DNA of 26,220 bases from Spirochaetaceae bacterium UBA4077 (GCA_002383375.1 DFYR01000006.1:1-26220); one strand, 5' to 3'; numbered from the stretch's first letter, positions 1-7,312 are shown. Numbers and translations: made by a program. The notes: generated from the letters alone by a model not told the origin.

Positions 1-1238
1 CCGTCCTTGACGCTGATCTTGCCAGCCAGGATGTCTTCCCAGGTCTGGTCTTCAATTTCACGGATGATATTGAAGTTGCCGAAGCGGATGCCCATGGAGT
101 TGCCCGTGGGAGCCGCCCGCAAGAGCTGCTTGATGGCGACTTCGGGGCCAGGATTTGTCTTGTAGAAGCCTTGGTCCTTGGTAAGCTCGTATGCAGCATT
201 GGTGATAGGCAGGTATCCGGTGTTCTGGTGCCAGAAGGCCTGGTTCTCGGGCAGGGAAATGAAAGCCATGAAGTCGGCCACGCCCTTGTAGTCGCCCTTG
301 GGCTTGCCGTTGAACACCCAGAGGCTAGCGCCGCCGATGATGGAGTTCTGGGGAGCGCCCTTGACATCGGGATAATAGGGGAGGGTAGCAACGCCGAAAT
401 CGAACTTACAGGTGTTCTTGAAATTTGCGTATCCGCCGATGGACTCGAAGTGCAGGCCAACTCTTCCAGAGGAGAAGAGGGGGTTGGCCTTGTTTTCGCG
501 TCCGCCGTAGATGAATACACCGTCCTTGGACAGGTCGTAGATGGTCTGCAGGTGCCTGATCACGGTGTCGTTATTGAAGACGAGCTGGGTATCCAGGCCG
601 TCGAAGCCGTTGTTCCTGGTGCCGAAGGGCATATTGTGCCAGGCTGAGAAGTTCTCGAGCTGGATCCAGGAGATCCAGTTGGTGGAGAATCCCCCTTCCA
701 TGCCGGAAGCCTTCAGCTTTTTCGCCATTTCGAAGAACTCGGGCCAGGTAACGGGGGGCTTTTCGGGATCGAGGCCAGCCTTCTTGAAGGCATCCTTGTT
801 GTAGTACATGACGGAAGTGGAGGAATTGAAAGGCAGAGAGAGCATCCTTCCATCGGATGTGGAATAGTAGCCGGTGATGGTGGGGATGTAGACCTTGGGA
901 TCGAACTTTTCGTTGTTCTCGGCCATGAGCTGGTAGACCGGCTTCACGGCGCCCTTAGCGGCCATCATGGTGGCTGTGCCGACTTCGTAGACCTGGATGA
1001 TGTGCGGAGCCTGTCCTGCGCGGAAGGCAGCGATACCTGCGTTCATGGTGTCGCTGTAGCTTCCCTTGAATACGGGCACTACCTTGAATTCCTTCTGTGT
1101 AGCATTGAACTTATCTGCCAGGGCTTGTACCATTTCACCGTTCTTTCCGGTCATGGCATGCCAGAACTCAATGTTCGTCTGGGCCCAAGCCCCGGCGACG
1201 GCGAGGAAGACCATTGCCACAAGTGCAATTTTCTTCAT
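1..1238 (-). CDS. ugpB: sn-glycerol-3-phosphate ABC transporter substrate-binding protein UgpB (partial, C-terminus beyond window)
   Basis: Periplasmic or lipid-anchored receptor that should capture glycerol-3-phosphate or glycerophosphodiesters for an ABC importer. 412 codons are visible; E. coli UgpB has about 438 residues, so only the tail is missing. Translation shows a signal peptide (MKKIALVAMVFLAVAGAWAQ) and many family blocks recalled from E. coli UgpB: IEFWHAMTGKNGE, GIAAFRAGQAPHIIQVYEVG, LPFNSSTSVMYYNKDAFKKA, WIQLENFSAWHNMPFG, APQNSIIGGASLWVF and WHQNTGYLPITNAAYELT. The start is fixed by GGAGGT (1246-1251) seven bases before the ATG and by the signal peptide. It follows glpQ on the same strand but has its own promoter. 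The permease and ATPase genes would be expected beyond the left edge. Specificity for glycerol-3-phosphate is inferred from similarity to UgpB rather than to the maltose-binding relatives. Confidence 0.93.
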   Translation of the reverse strand, partial: MKKIALVAMVFLAVAGAWAQTNIEFWHAMTGKNGEMVQALADKFNATQKEFKVVPVFKGSYSDTMNAGIAAFRAGQAPHIIQVYEVGTATMMAAKGAVKPVYQLMAENNEKFDPKVYIPTITGYYSTSDGRMLSLPFNSSTSVMYYNKDAFKKAGLDPEKPPVTWPEFFEMAKKLKASGMEGGFSTNWISWIQLENFSAWHNMPFGTRNNGFDGLDTQLVFNNDTVIRHLQTIYDLSKDGVFIYGGRENKANPLFSSGRVGLHFESIGGYANFKNTCKFDFGVATLPYYPDVKGAPQNSIIGGASLWVFNGKPKGDYKGVADFMAFISLPENQAFWHQNTGYLPITNAAYELTKDQGFYKTNPGPEVAIKQLLRAAPTGNSMGIRFGNFNIIREIEDQTWEDILAGKISVKD

Positions 1239-1298
1239 TACGAATACCTCCTTGGTTGGTTGAAAACGGTACCGATAGTACCAATTCGCGCGTCCATC

Positions 1299-1327
1299 AG
1301 TGTAAACCCATATGGGCGGGCTGACAA
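1299..1327 (-). promoter_or_regulatory. Predicted sigma-70-like promoter of ugpB
   Basis: On the minus strand TTGTCA (1322-1327) and TACACT (1299-1304) are separated by exactly 17 bp. The predicted start is near 1292, giving a leader of about 54 nt that contains the GGAGGT ribosome site. The spacer holds a perfect palindrome CCCATATGGG (1307-1316), and the leader holds GGTAC-N5-GTACC (1268-1282); either could be a repressor site. Read by eye, no experimental support. Confidence 0.6.
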
Positions 1328-1370
1328 TTGAAAATTTGTTAAAACCGCTCCGGCTGTGGCAAAAATCGTA

Positions 1371-2300
1371 TCAATCGCCCTGGCGCCCCAGGAGAGTCAA
1401 CGCCCTGTCTGGGAAATCCGTGATAAGCCCCGTGACGCCCCACTCTAGGAGTTTTTTCATGTCGGCCGGCTCATCAGGGGTCCAGACGAGGACACCAAAA
1501 CCAGCTTCGCGGAGCTTCCACACCGTTTTTTCATCTAAATGCGTATAGTTTGGATTTAGGGCTACTGCGCCAAGGGACCGAAGGATGGTCAGCGGATCGG
1601 CCAAGGGCTTGTCGATGAGGGCGGCCACTGGAATCCGGGGCTCTGCTTTTTTCATCCTGGCTAAATAGCTGTGGTTGAAGGAGGAAACCAACACCTGTTC
1701 CACCAGTCCCAGTTCGACGATGAGGGCTGCTGTTTTTTCAACGATCCAGGCGTCGCAGGGCCGGCCGGCCGCATCCTTTATTTCCACGTTGACCTTCCAG
1801 GCCAGCTCCTTGGTCAAAAGGAGGGCCTCCCGAAGGGTGGGGATCCGGAGCCCCTCGAACTGCTCCAGCTCAGCCGGAAGGATGCGGCCGGCCGCAATCT
1901 GCCCGAAAGGATCGGTTTTGCCGTACCATGAGCCAGCATCCAGGGATTTAAGCTCCGCCAGGCTGAAGTCATAGACCGACCAGGGGTTTCGCCCAGGAAA
2001 GCGCTCTTCGGCGTCGGTGGTCCGCTTGAGCGTATTATCGTGGATAACCACCAATTCGCCGTCCGACGAGGCGGCGACATCCAGCTCCCAGTATTCAGCC
2101 CCGCTCTCCCAGCCTTTGCGGGCAGCGTAGAGCGTGTTCTCCGGGGCGATTCCCCTGAAACCCCGGTGGGCCATGACGACGACAGGTGTAGTATTGCTCA
2201 TTGCTAATTCCTTAAATTCCGATTCACCTGACTTCGCTTCCCGCATAGTACCGCAGGAGGCAAGAAGGAGTATCGGCAGCAGTAGTGTTATGGAGCACAC
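1371..2300 (-). CDS. glpQ: Glycerophosphodiester phosphodiesterase, lipoprotein form (GlpQ/GDPD family)
   Basis: Hydrolyses glycerophosphodiesters to glycerol-3-phosphate and an alcohol, probably at the periplasmic or outer surface. 309 residues. An N-terminal hydrophobic stretch ends in the lipobox LLASC (Cys16), implying lipid anchoring, as known for spirochaetal GlpQ. The GDPD signature is intact: HRG at 45-47, PEN at 53-55, WELDV with Glu72 and Asp74, and IHDNT with His87. The C-terminal LVWTPDEPADMKKLLEWGVTGLITDFPD is typical of the family barrel end (positions about 270-297). The start is GTG at 2300; an in-frame TAG lies four codons upstream, leaving only CTG or GTG. The signal peptide lacks the usual N-terminal Lys/Arg, which is odd. 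It precedes ugpB, fitting release of glycerol-3-phosphate next to its receptor. Confidence 0.92.
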   Translation of the reverse strand: MCSITLLLPILLLASCGTMREAKSGESEFKELAMSNTTPVVVMAHRGFRGIAPENTLYAARKGWESGAEYWELDVAASSDGELVVIHDNTLKRTTDAEERFPGRNPWSVYDFSLAELKSLDAGSWYGKTDPFGQIAAGRILPAELEQFEGLRIPTLREALLLTKELAWKVNVEIKDAAGRPCDAWIVEKTAALIVELGLVEQVLVSSFNHSYLARMKKAEPRIPVAALIDKPLADPLTILRSLGAVALNPNYTHLDEKTVWKLREAGFGVLVWTPDEPADMKKLLEWGVTGLITDFPDRALTLLGRQGD

Positions 2301-2306
2301 CAGCCT

Positions 2307-2335
2307 ATCCTATGACGAGTTTTCTAGCCGGGCAA
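2307..2335 (-). promoter_or_regulatory. Predicted promoter of glpQ (leaderless geometry)
   Basis: Minus-strand TTGCCC (2330-2335), 17-bp spacer, TAGGAT (2307-2312). Counting the usual six bases after the -10 hexamer puts +1 at 2300, the G of the GTG start codon. Lies in the 91-bp gap after the PTPS-related gene. The -35 matches consensus at 4 of 6 and the -10 at 4 of 6 positions, so this is tentative. Confidence 0.42.
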
Positions 2336-2391
2336 GCCAGGCTGGAGAAACTTGTAGGTACTGCATCGAAAAATATGGTACGGGGACAGGT

Positions 2392-5214
2392 TCATGGCAC
2401 TGAGGGAAGGGAGTCGAGGGCTCGGGTATGGGCGTAGCGGGATTTGAGCACATCGATAAGCTCCCTCGCTTCCTCGGTCCGGCCGTCGGCTATCAGGGCG
2501 AGGCTTTTCACCCTGTAAGCATCGAAGACGAGTCTGTTGTCGTAGCGGTCGAGGTTCTCTTGTGTCGCCCAGGGTTCCACCAGCGCCAGTAGCTCCCGAC
2601 GCCGAAGCGAGTCTCCGGGGTTGATCCGCCTGGCCTTCGCCATGTCTTTCGCCAATGCCGGATAACCCACCATGGTCTGGGCGCTCAGGTACAGGGCTAT
2701 GGCAAAGAAAGCACTCAGCCCCGCCACCAGAAGCGCTTTCCATCGGAAGTTCCTTCGTGGCTTCTTTTTAGCGACGATAAGGGCGAAGGGAATCGACAGA
2801 AGGCTTAAGACCATGCCGAGCAACTCCCAGGCGCTGCGTCGGTACTTTAGCTCGACCTGGGTGCCAGTTGGATAGATCAGCATAAAGCCGGGAGAAACGG
2901 GATAGATTTTCTCGCCCCCCGAGGACTGCCAGCCCGGGGCATAGGAAATTTTTATGTAATGCGGCTTTCCTATAGCTGTGGTCTTGAATTTGATGCTGAA
3001 GTTGTCGATATGCTCATCGGAGATTGCCAGGGATCCTCCGGTCGCCGTACTTCCAGCCACCGCAGCGCTAGCACTGCCTGCCGCACTACCACCGCTGCCC
3101 GCTGAGTTTCCAGCGCTGCCTTTAGCGTTCTCGGCTGCACTTTCGGCGGAATCCGGAGAATCCCTCAGCCGTAGAAATCCCTGGTCTTCCACGGCTCTTT
3201 TAGCTAAAGCGACGTTTCGGAAGGCGTCGTAGTCGGGCCAATGTCCGCCTGCATTGCTCAGGCGGGCTTCCAGTTCCCGATCCGCGAATCGGGAACTCAC
3301 GATTGGTGTATTGTAGAGCTCGTAATCCCTGAAAAATCGGTAGTAATCGGTCCTAAATCCGCCTTCGCCTCCGTTGACGAGGGAAAGGGCGGTCTCGGGC
3401 AGCACGCTGACATAGCTGGCCCGGTATCCCCGATACATGAAAACGGAAAACTTTCCCATTGAAGCATCCAGGGTGAATTCGGGGTGGGACGCGAAGAGGC
3501 TGCGGATTGTATCCGAGTGGGTGATGATATACCGGGCATTGAGCAGATCGAATCGTGCGGGCCAGGAAGCTGGATCGACCTTCGAATAGATTCGCTCAGC
3601 CTCGGGATCGACCGGATTAGGCGAATAGGAGCTCTGAAGATAGGTGGCAGCCCTAGCCATCATGCTTGAGCCGTAATGAATCCCCTCTGAGCTTGGATGT
3701 CCGGTAAAGAGGTAGAGATTTTCAAACGCCCGCTCGGAACCGAAATCCCTGTTGTCCCGCTGGTCCTGTTTTTCCCAGAGAAAGCGACCCTCGTCGACAC
3801 TTCCCTTGTACCGCTGGGAAATAAACCTGATAAATGGCCATTCGGCCTTGGCCTCGTAACCGGAGTAGTTCCATAAGAACCAACTCGAGGCGTTGCGGCT
3901 CAAGGCCAAGCTGCCTGCAATAGATGCCCCTAGGCTTAAAAGGGAAAGAAGGCTGATCAGTGAAGGAAGCCAGCTCGCAGGCTTTCTGGCCGGGTGAGTC
4001 GCAGTAAACCCCGAGTGGGGCTGCAGCTTCTTTTTAAGGCGCTCTGCCGCTGTGTCCACAAGAAGAGAAATGCCCAGGCAGCAGACCAGGAGGGCCGGCG
4101 GGACGAATCGAATATCGGGCATGCCCAGACCGGGGGCGATGAAGAATAAAAATGCGCAGGCTCCCAAGGCATAGAGGAAAAATGCGGCTAGTCTTCTTTG
4201 TCTGGGGGAGTTTTTCCTCATCAAGGAGAGCAGTAAGAAAAAACCGCCCACCGGAGCCCATATCCACAGGAGGGTCTGGGCAGCGAAGTCTTTAAAGGAA
4301 TTGAACTGCCAGAGCATGCTTATGGGTTGTGCCCAGTCCCTTGTAGCTGCCATAGGCAGGAGCCAAAAAGCCATGATAAGGAGGGCGCTGCAGTAAGTGG
4401 TAAGTATTCTGGCCACAACACCGGCCTCCCTTCCAAAGCTCGGTTTGCTGCGGGTATTCTGAGATTTTTTATTCCAAAGTCGGGGAATCAGCGAAAAGGC
4501 GGGAAAGAGGGGCAGAAAAAAAGCGGGCATGAAGACAAAAAAATGACAGAGCCCAATAAGGGCCAGGATCAGGCCGCTCAGTAAGCCCTTACGCCGTTTG
4601 CGCCAATCTTGGAGCAGGGAGGCGAAGAGAAGGGGCAGCAGGGCGATAGCCCAGGAGTAGCAGAATTCTCCGGCGAAGGTGGAGAGCCAGTTTCCGCCGA
4701 AAATCGAATAGGATTCATTGAAGAGAAAGAGCAGGCTCGATGCTGCCGCTATTGCTCCGCTGCGCTTTCGGCCGCTTATGGAGGAAGCGGATACAAACAT
4801 AGTGAGGGGGAGGGCGAAGCCCCCGGCGATGGTGGCGATTTTTAGGGCTACGGTGAGCGGAATGATAAAACCCAGGAGGGCGGCGGCCAGAAAGGGGAGG
4901 ATAAAGTAATGCTGGCCTTCGAGATAGCCGAAAAAATTCCCCTGGCTGAAACCGAACAACCGTCCCCGAGGGAGGAAGTCTTCCTTTAATGTCCGCAGCA
5001 CCTGGTACCAGGATGCGCTGTCGCCGCCTGTAAGGATGCTGTCTGACACAAGGAGCCGCAGATCGAAGCGGCTGAGCATGAATACATAGACCAAGGCCAG
5101 GCAAAGCCAGGACAGAAGGTCCTCGGTCTTCGTGTTTGCCGGCGGCCTCAAGGTCGATGGAGCCCGTTCCGGGCTCTTTGTCCTATGGTGTATCGTTTTT
5201 CCGTGACGGGACAT
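2392..5214 (-). CDS. Large polytopic membrane protein, 6-pyruvoyl-tetrahydropterin-synthase-related family (possible GT-C-like glycosyltransferase)
   Basis: 940 residues. The basic N-terminus (MSRHGKTIHHRTKS) is followed by TM1 and a first extracytoplasmic loop with SILTGGDSASWYQVL, then GNFFGYLEGQHYF and many hydrophobic segments. This order is what I associate with the membrane family named PTPS_related (not a pterin enzyme). The middle region (about 540-870) is soluble and extracytoplasmic. It contains an Ala/Ser/Gly-rich stretch at about 683-730. Two late TM segments follow, then a helical, TPR-like tail (about 850-940). An acidic residue in the first loop recalls GT-C enzymes such as STT3/PglB, so transfer of a lipid-linked sugar is plausible but inferred. 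The ATG at 5214 starts 8 nt after the stop of the EamA gene. Reading frame extends upstream to 5451, but that would overlap the EamA gene completely. Last gene of a three-gene run. Confidence 0.78.
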   Translation of the reverse strand: MSRHGKTIHHRTKSPERAPSTLRPPANTKTEDLLSWLCLALVYVFMLSRFDLRLLVSDSILTGGDSASWYQVLRTLKEDFLPRGRLFGFSQGNFFGYLEGQHYFILPFLAAALLGFIIPLTVALKIATIAGGFALPLTMFVSASSISGRKRSGAIAAASSLLFLFNESYSIFGGNWLSTFAGEFCYSWAIALLPLLFASLLQDWRKRRKGLLSGLILALIGLCHFFVFMPAFFLPLFPAFSLIPRLWNKKSQNTRSKPSFGREAGVVARILTTYCSALLIMAFWLLPMAATRDWAQPISMLWQFNSFKDFAAQTLLWIWAPVGGFFLLLSLMRKNSPRQRRLAAFFLYALGACAFLFFIAPGLGMPDIRFVPPALLVCCLGISLLVDTAAERLKKKLQPHSGFTATHPARKPASWLPSLISLLSLLSLGASIAGSLALSRNASSWFLWNYSGYEAKAEWPFIRFISQRYKGSVDEGRFLWEKQDQRDNRDFGSERAFENLYLFTGHPSSEGIHYGSSMMARAATYLQSSYSPNPVDPEAERIYSKVDPASWPARFDLLNARYIITHSDTIRSLFASHPEFTLDASMGKFSVFMYRGYRASYVSVLPETALSLVNGGEGGFRTDYYRFFRDYELYNTPIVSSRFADRELEARLSNAGGHWPDYDAFRNVALAKRAVEDQGFLRLRDSPDSAESAAENAKGSAGNSAGSGGSAAGSASAAVAGSTATGGSLAISDEHIDNFSIKFKTTAIGKPHYIKISYAPGWQSSGGEKIYPVSPGFMLIYPTGTQVELKYRRSAWELLGMVLSLLSIPFALIVAKKKPRRNFRWKALLVAGLSAFFAIALYLSAQTMVGYPALAKDMAKARRINPGDSLRRRELLALVEPWATQENLDRYDNRLVFDAYRVKSLALIADGRTEEARELIDVLKSRYAHTRALDSLPSVP

Positions 5215-5222
5215 GGAGCTTT

Positions 5223-5546
5223 CTAGCCTGCCAGAAGGGCGACAGCCGTACAGGCCAAAACTACGCCAGCTAAGCGCCTTATGCTTAGGCTTTCCCCGTA
5301 GAATAAAACTCCCCCCAACACTACCAGGGCTATTACCGCGCTGCCCATGAGGGGGCTGATCCTGCTGATATCGTTTTTCCTTAGAATCCAGGCGTAGACA
5401 GCGAAAGAGGCAACGTAGAGGAGCGCTGACAGGCCGGCAAGGGCTGTCCACCGGGCGCTCCAGAGCTTGAGTCCGGCGCCCTGCTTCAATAAAAGCTGGG
5501 CAGAAGCCGATAATAGAATTCCGCCGACCAGTAGCAGCCAGTTCAT
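5223..5546 (-). CDS. Small EamA/SMR-type membrane protein, ArnE-like flippase subunit candidate
   Basis: 107 residues, four predicted transmembrane helices (about 2-18, 33-53, 62-83, 88-106). Features typical of one-half EamA or ArnE/ArnF-like proteins include SASAQLLLKQGAG near the N-terminus, VASFAVYAWILRKNDISRI and PLMGSAVIALVVLGGVLFYGES in the second half. The ATG at 5546 overlaps the stop of the glycosyltransferase gene as ATGA, which decides the start over an upstream in-frame ATG. In the Arn pathway, proteins of this kind move undecaprenyl-phosphate-aminoarabinose across the inner membrane. Here it sits between a GtrB/ArnC-like transferase and a big membrane protein, so a similar role is inferred. 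A drug-exporter (EmrE) role is less likely in this context. Such small proteins usually act as dimers. Confidence 0.82.
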   Translation of the reverse strand: MNWLLLVGGILLSASAQLLLKQGAGLKLWSARWTALAGLSALLYVASFAVYAWILRKNDISRISPLMGSAVIALVVLGGVLFYGESLSIRRLAGVVLACTAVALLAG

Positions 5547-6508
5547 CGCTTTTCTCCTGTACCGTAATGCGGCAAGCCGGGAGAACATTCCTTTACCAGA
5601 TAGTGAGGCCTATGCTTGGCTTCCAGGAAGAGTTTTCCCAGGTACTCTCCGATAATCCCCATAAAAACGAGCTGAATCCCGCCGATGATGAGCACGCTGA
5701 TCAAAAGGCTCGTCCATCCTTCTACGGTTTTATCGGTGAACAGCCTGACAATAAGGGCGTAAAGGGCGTAGAGAAAGCCCACGGCCGATATAAGGCAGCC
5801 GGCCATGGAAGCGAGCCTGAGCGGCTTGACGCTGAACGATGTGATGCCGTCCAGGGCGAAAGAGAGCATTTTCGTAAAGCTGTACTTGCTTTTTCCACTC
5901 CGACGTTCGCCGGGCTTATAACTGAGTTCGGTGGACGGAAAGCCTATCCAGGGCACTGCCCCCCGCAGGAACAAAGTGCGTTCCGGCATGGAGAGAAGCC
6001 CATCCACCGCTCTTCTGGAGAGGAGCCTAAAATCCGCCGAGCCTGGCTCGATCTTGATTTCCCCCAGCCATTTCATGAGTGAGTAGAAGAGCCAGGAACT
6101 CAGCTTTTTACCGGGACCGAGCCCCTTTCCTGGGCCAGCGACAGCATCGAGCCTCCGGGTCGCGACAATGTCAAAGCCCTGCCGATACGCTTCGAGCATG
6201 GATGGTATGAGCTCTGGCGGGTGCTGGAAATCGCCGTCCAAGGTTATCACGCAGTCGCCTTCGGCAGCCTCGAGTCCTGCCCTGAGGGCTGCCTGGTGGC
6301 CGAAATTCCTGCTCAGGCTCAGATAGGTGATCCGGCTGTCCTGGCTGGCCATATTTTTCAGCAGCTTGAGGCTTGCGTCCTCGCTCCCGTCGTCCACGAA
6401 GAGGATCGTAAAGCTAGGCTGTTCCGCCATAACTCTGATTATTGCCTGGGCGAGGGGCGAAAGGTTTTCTTCTTCATTATAGACAGGAATAACGATAGTG
6501 AGATTCAT
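5543..6508 (-). CDS. Family 2 glycosyltransferase, DPM1/GtrB/ArnC-like polyprenyl-phosphate sugar transferase
   Basis: 321 residues. The N-terminal GT-A domain starts MNLTIVIPVYNEEENL, with VDDGS at 38-42 (nucleotide binding) and DGDFQHPPE at 91-99 (metal/donor site). RNFGHQAALRAGL (68-80) is a hallmark of the DPM1-like branch. FLRGAVPWIGFPSTEL and RRSGKSKYSFTKM are the conserved stretch before the membrane part, which has two helices near 233-255 and 265-292. Length and domain order match GtrB/ArnC enzymes, which load a sugar from a nucleotide donor onto undecaprenyl phosphate on the cytoplasmic face. The sugar is not predictable. First gene of the minus-strand module; it has CAGGGG (6517-6522) eight bases before the ATG, and its start overlaps the stop of a predicted 7-codon minicistron. 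Confidence 0.93.
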   Translation of the reverse strand: MNLTIVIPVYNEEENLSPLAQAIIRVMAEQPSFTILFVDDGSEDASLKLLKNMASQDSRITYLSLSRNFGHQAALRAGLEAAEGDCVITLDGDFQHPPELIPSMLEAYRQGFDIVATRRLDAVAGPGKGLGPGKKLSSWLFYSLMKWLGEIKIEPGSADFRLLSRRAVDGLLSMPERTLFLRGAVPWIGFPSTELSYKPGERRSGKSKYSFTKMLSFALDGITSFSVKPLRLASMAGCLISAVGFLYALYALIVRLFTDKTVEGWTSLLISVLIIGGIQLVFMGIIGEYLGKLFLEAKHRPHYLVKECSPGLPHYGTGEKR

Positions 6509-6528
6509 CCGTTTTTCCCCTGAAGCAT
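6505..6528 (-). other. Predicted 7-codon leaderless minicistron overlapping the glycosyltransferase start
   Basis: Minus strand reads ATG-CTT-CAG-GGG-AAA-AAC-GGA-TGA; the TGA overlaps the ATG of the glycosyltransferase gene (ATGA). Its ATG falls exactly at the predicted +1 of the promoter at 6535-6563. Its codons include the CAGGGG ribosome site of the next gene. It could couple translation or be chance; 7-residue ORFs are common. Confidence 0.25.
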
Positions 6529-6534
6529 GAAATC

Positions 6535-6563
6535 ATCCTAGCCCATCGATCGGGGGCATGCAA
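6535..6563 (-). promoter_or_regulatory. Predicted promoter of the glycosyltransferase-EamA-PTPS operon
   Basis: Minus strand TTGCAT (6558-6563), 17-bp spacer, TAGGAT (6535-6540). Predicted +1 at 6528. It is back-to-back with the Nudix promoter at 6590-6618 in the 130-bp divergent gap, and the spacer contains the short palindrome ATCGAT (6545-6550), which could be incidental. Confidence 0.5.
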
Positions 6564-6589
6564 TATCGCTGTTCCCGGGTACTGCAGGC

Positions 6590-6618
6590 TTGCCGCTCCC
6601 ACGGCGCTTCGTTAGGAT
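6590..6618 (+). promoter_or_regulatory. Predicted promoter of the Nudix gene
   Basis: TTGCCG (6590-6595), 17-bp spacer, TAGGAT (6613-6618), predicted +1 near 6625. The short leader carries AGGAGG (6627-6632), six bases before the ATG at 6639. This promoter makes the longer reading frame from 6558 unlikely because that ATG would lie upstream of transcription start. Confidence 0.52.
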
Positions 6619-6638
6619 GTCCAGCCAGGAGGCTTCCC

Positions 6639-7235
6639 ATGGTGGCAGGCGACGGCAGGGGCGGAGAGCGGTGGAGTACCCTTTCCACACAGATGATGTA
6701 CTCGGGCAGCGTATTTTCCGTGCATGAAAAAACCAGCCGGGCTCCCGACGGACGCCAGGGCCTCTTTTCTCTTATCAAAGCCAGGGACTGGGCTGTTGTC
6801 GTTCCCATCCTGGGCAGGGGAGCCGATGCCAAACTGCTCATGGTGCGCCAATACAGGCATGGGTCCGATAATCCAAGTCTGGAATTCCCCGGTGGCGTGG
6901 TGGAAACTGACGAGGCGCCGGACAAAGCCGCGGCCAGGGAGCTGGCGGAGGAGACAGGCTATCTCCCCGGGACCCTCCTGCACGCCGGCACCGTCTATCC
7001 CAATCCGGCGATCCAAGGCAACCGCTACCACGTATTCATCGCCATGGATCCCTACCCCGCCGTGGAGCGGAACCTGGACGAGCACGAGATTGTCGACGCC
7101 GATCTCTATCCTGCCGGAGAAATCCTAGAGAATATGGGAGAAGGGGAGCTCAGCCATGCCCTTATGTGCACAGCCCTTTTCCTGGCGGAAAAATGTCTGG
7201 CCCGAAATGGCTTGCCCAGCTTACGCAGGCTCTAA
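6639..7235 (+). CDS. Nudix hydrolase, ADP-ribose pyrophosphatase-like
   Basis: 198 residues. Hydrolyses a nucleoside diphosphate linked to another moiety, most likely ADP-ribose or ADP-sugars. The Nudix box is complete and in perfect register (residues 86-108): G-x5-E-x7-RELAEETG-Y. VVPIL and MVRQYRHG before the box and LEFPGG at its start are typical of the ADP-ribose pyrophosphatase branch. The residues after the box, YPNPAIQGNRYHVFIA, also fit. The start at 6639 is supported by AGGAGG with a 6-base spacer and by the predicted promoter just upstream. Single gene, divergent from the sugar-lipid module and convergent with the fumarase operon, so context does not say more about substrate. Confidence 0.9.
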   Translation: MVAGDGRGGERWSTLSTQMMYSGSVFSVHEKTSRAPDGRQGLFSLIKARDWAVVVPILGRGADAKLLMVRQYRHGSDNPSLEFPGGVVETDEAPDKAAARELAEETGYLPGTLLHAGTVYPNPAIQGNRYHVFIAMDPYPAVERNLDEHEIVDADLYPAGEILENMGEGELSHALMCTALFLAEKCLARNGLPSLRRL

Positions 7236-7263
7236 ACTGCCATAAGGCGGACTCAGAGCCTGC
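7225..7263. terminator. Compound hairpin between convergent genes (possible bidirectional terminator)
   Basis: Perfect 9-bp outer stem GCAGGCTCT (7225-7233) with AGAGCCTGC (7255-7263), enclosing a second stem CTGCC-ATAA-GGCGG (7237-7250). It spans the Nudix stop codon and precedes the end of the MFS gene. No T-tract follows on either strand, so it may be a Rho-stop or RNA-stability hairpin and not an intrinsic terminator. Confidence 0.4.
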
Positions 7264-7312
7264 ACCAGGCCTGCAGCCTCAGAGCCGGCGCCAGGCTTGG
7301 CAGCCTCAGCGC
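7262..7312. repeat. Imperfect two-copy tandem repeat, unit about 26 bp
   Basis: Unit 1 (7262-7287) begins GCACCAGGCCTGCAGCCTCA and unit 2 (7288-7312) begins GCGCCAGGCTTGGCAGCCTC. The copies differ by a few substitutions and one base of length. The second copy runs into the 3' end of the MFS gene. Function unknown. Confidence 0.5.

Noticed and set aside
171..647. 158-codon plus-strand frame opposite ugpB
   Set aside because: Antisense to an unmistakable UgpB; no motif and no ribosome site.
5215..5451. N-terminal extension of the PTPS-related protein by 79 residues
   Set aside because: Would overlap the EamA gene completely and adds a Cys/Arg-rich stretch typical of an out-of-frame read.
6558..6638. 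Upstream ATG extending the Nudix protein by 27 residues
   Set aside because: It lies before the predicted promoter, has no ribosome site, and the added residues (MQYRCSRVLQACRSH) do not resemble the family; ATG 6639 has AGGAGG at ideal distance.
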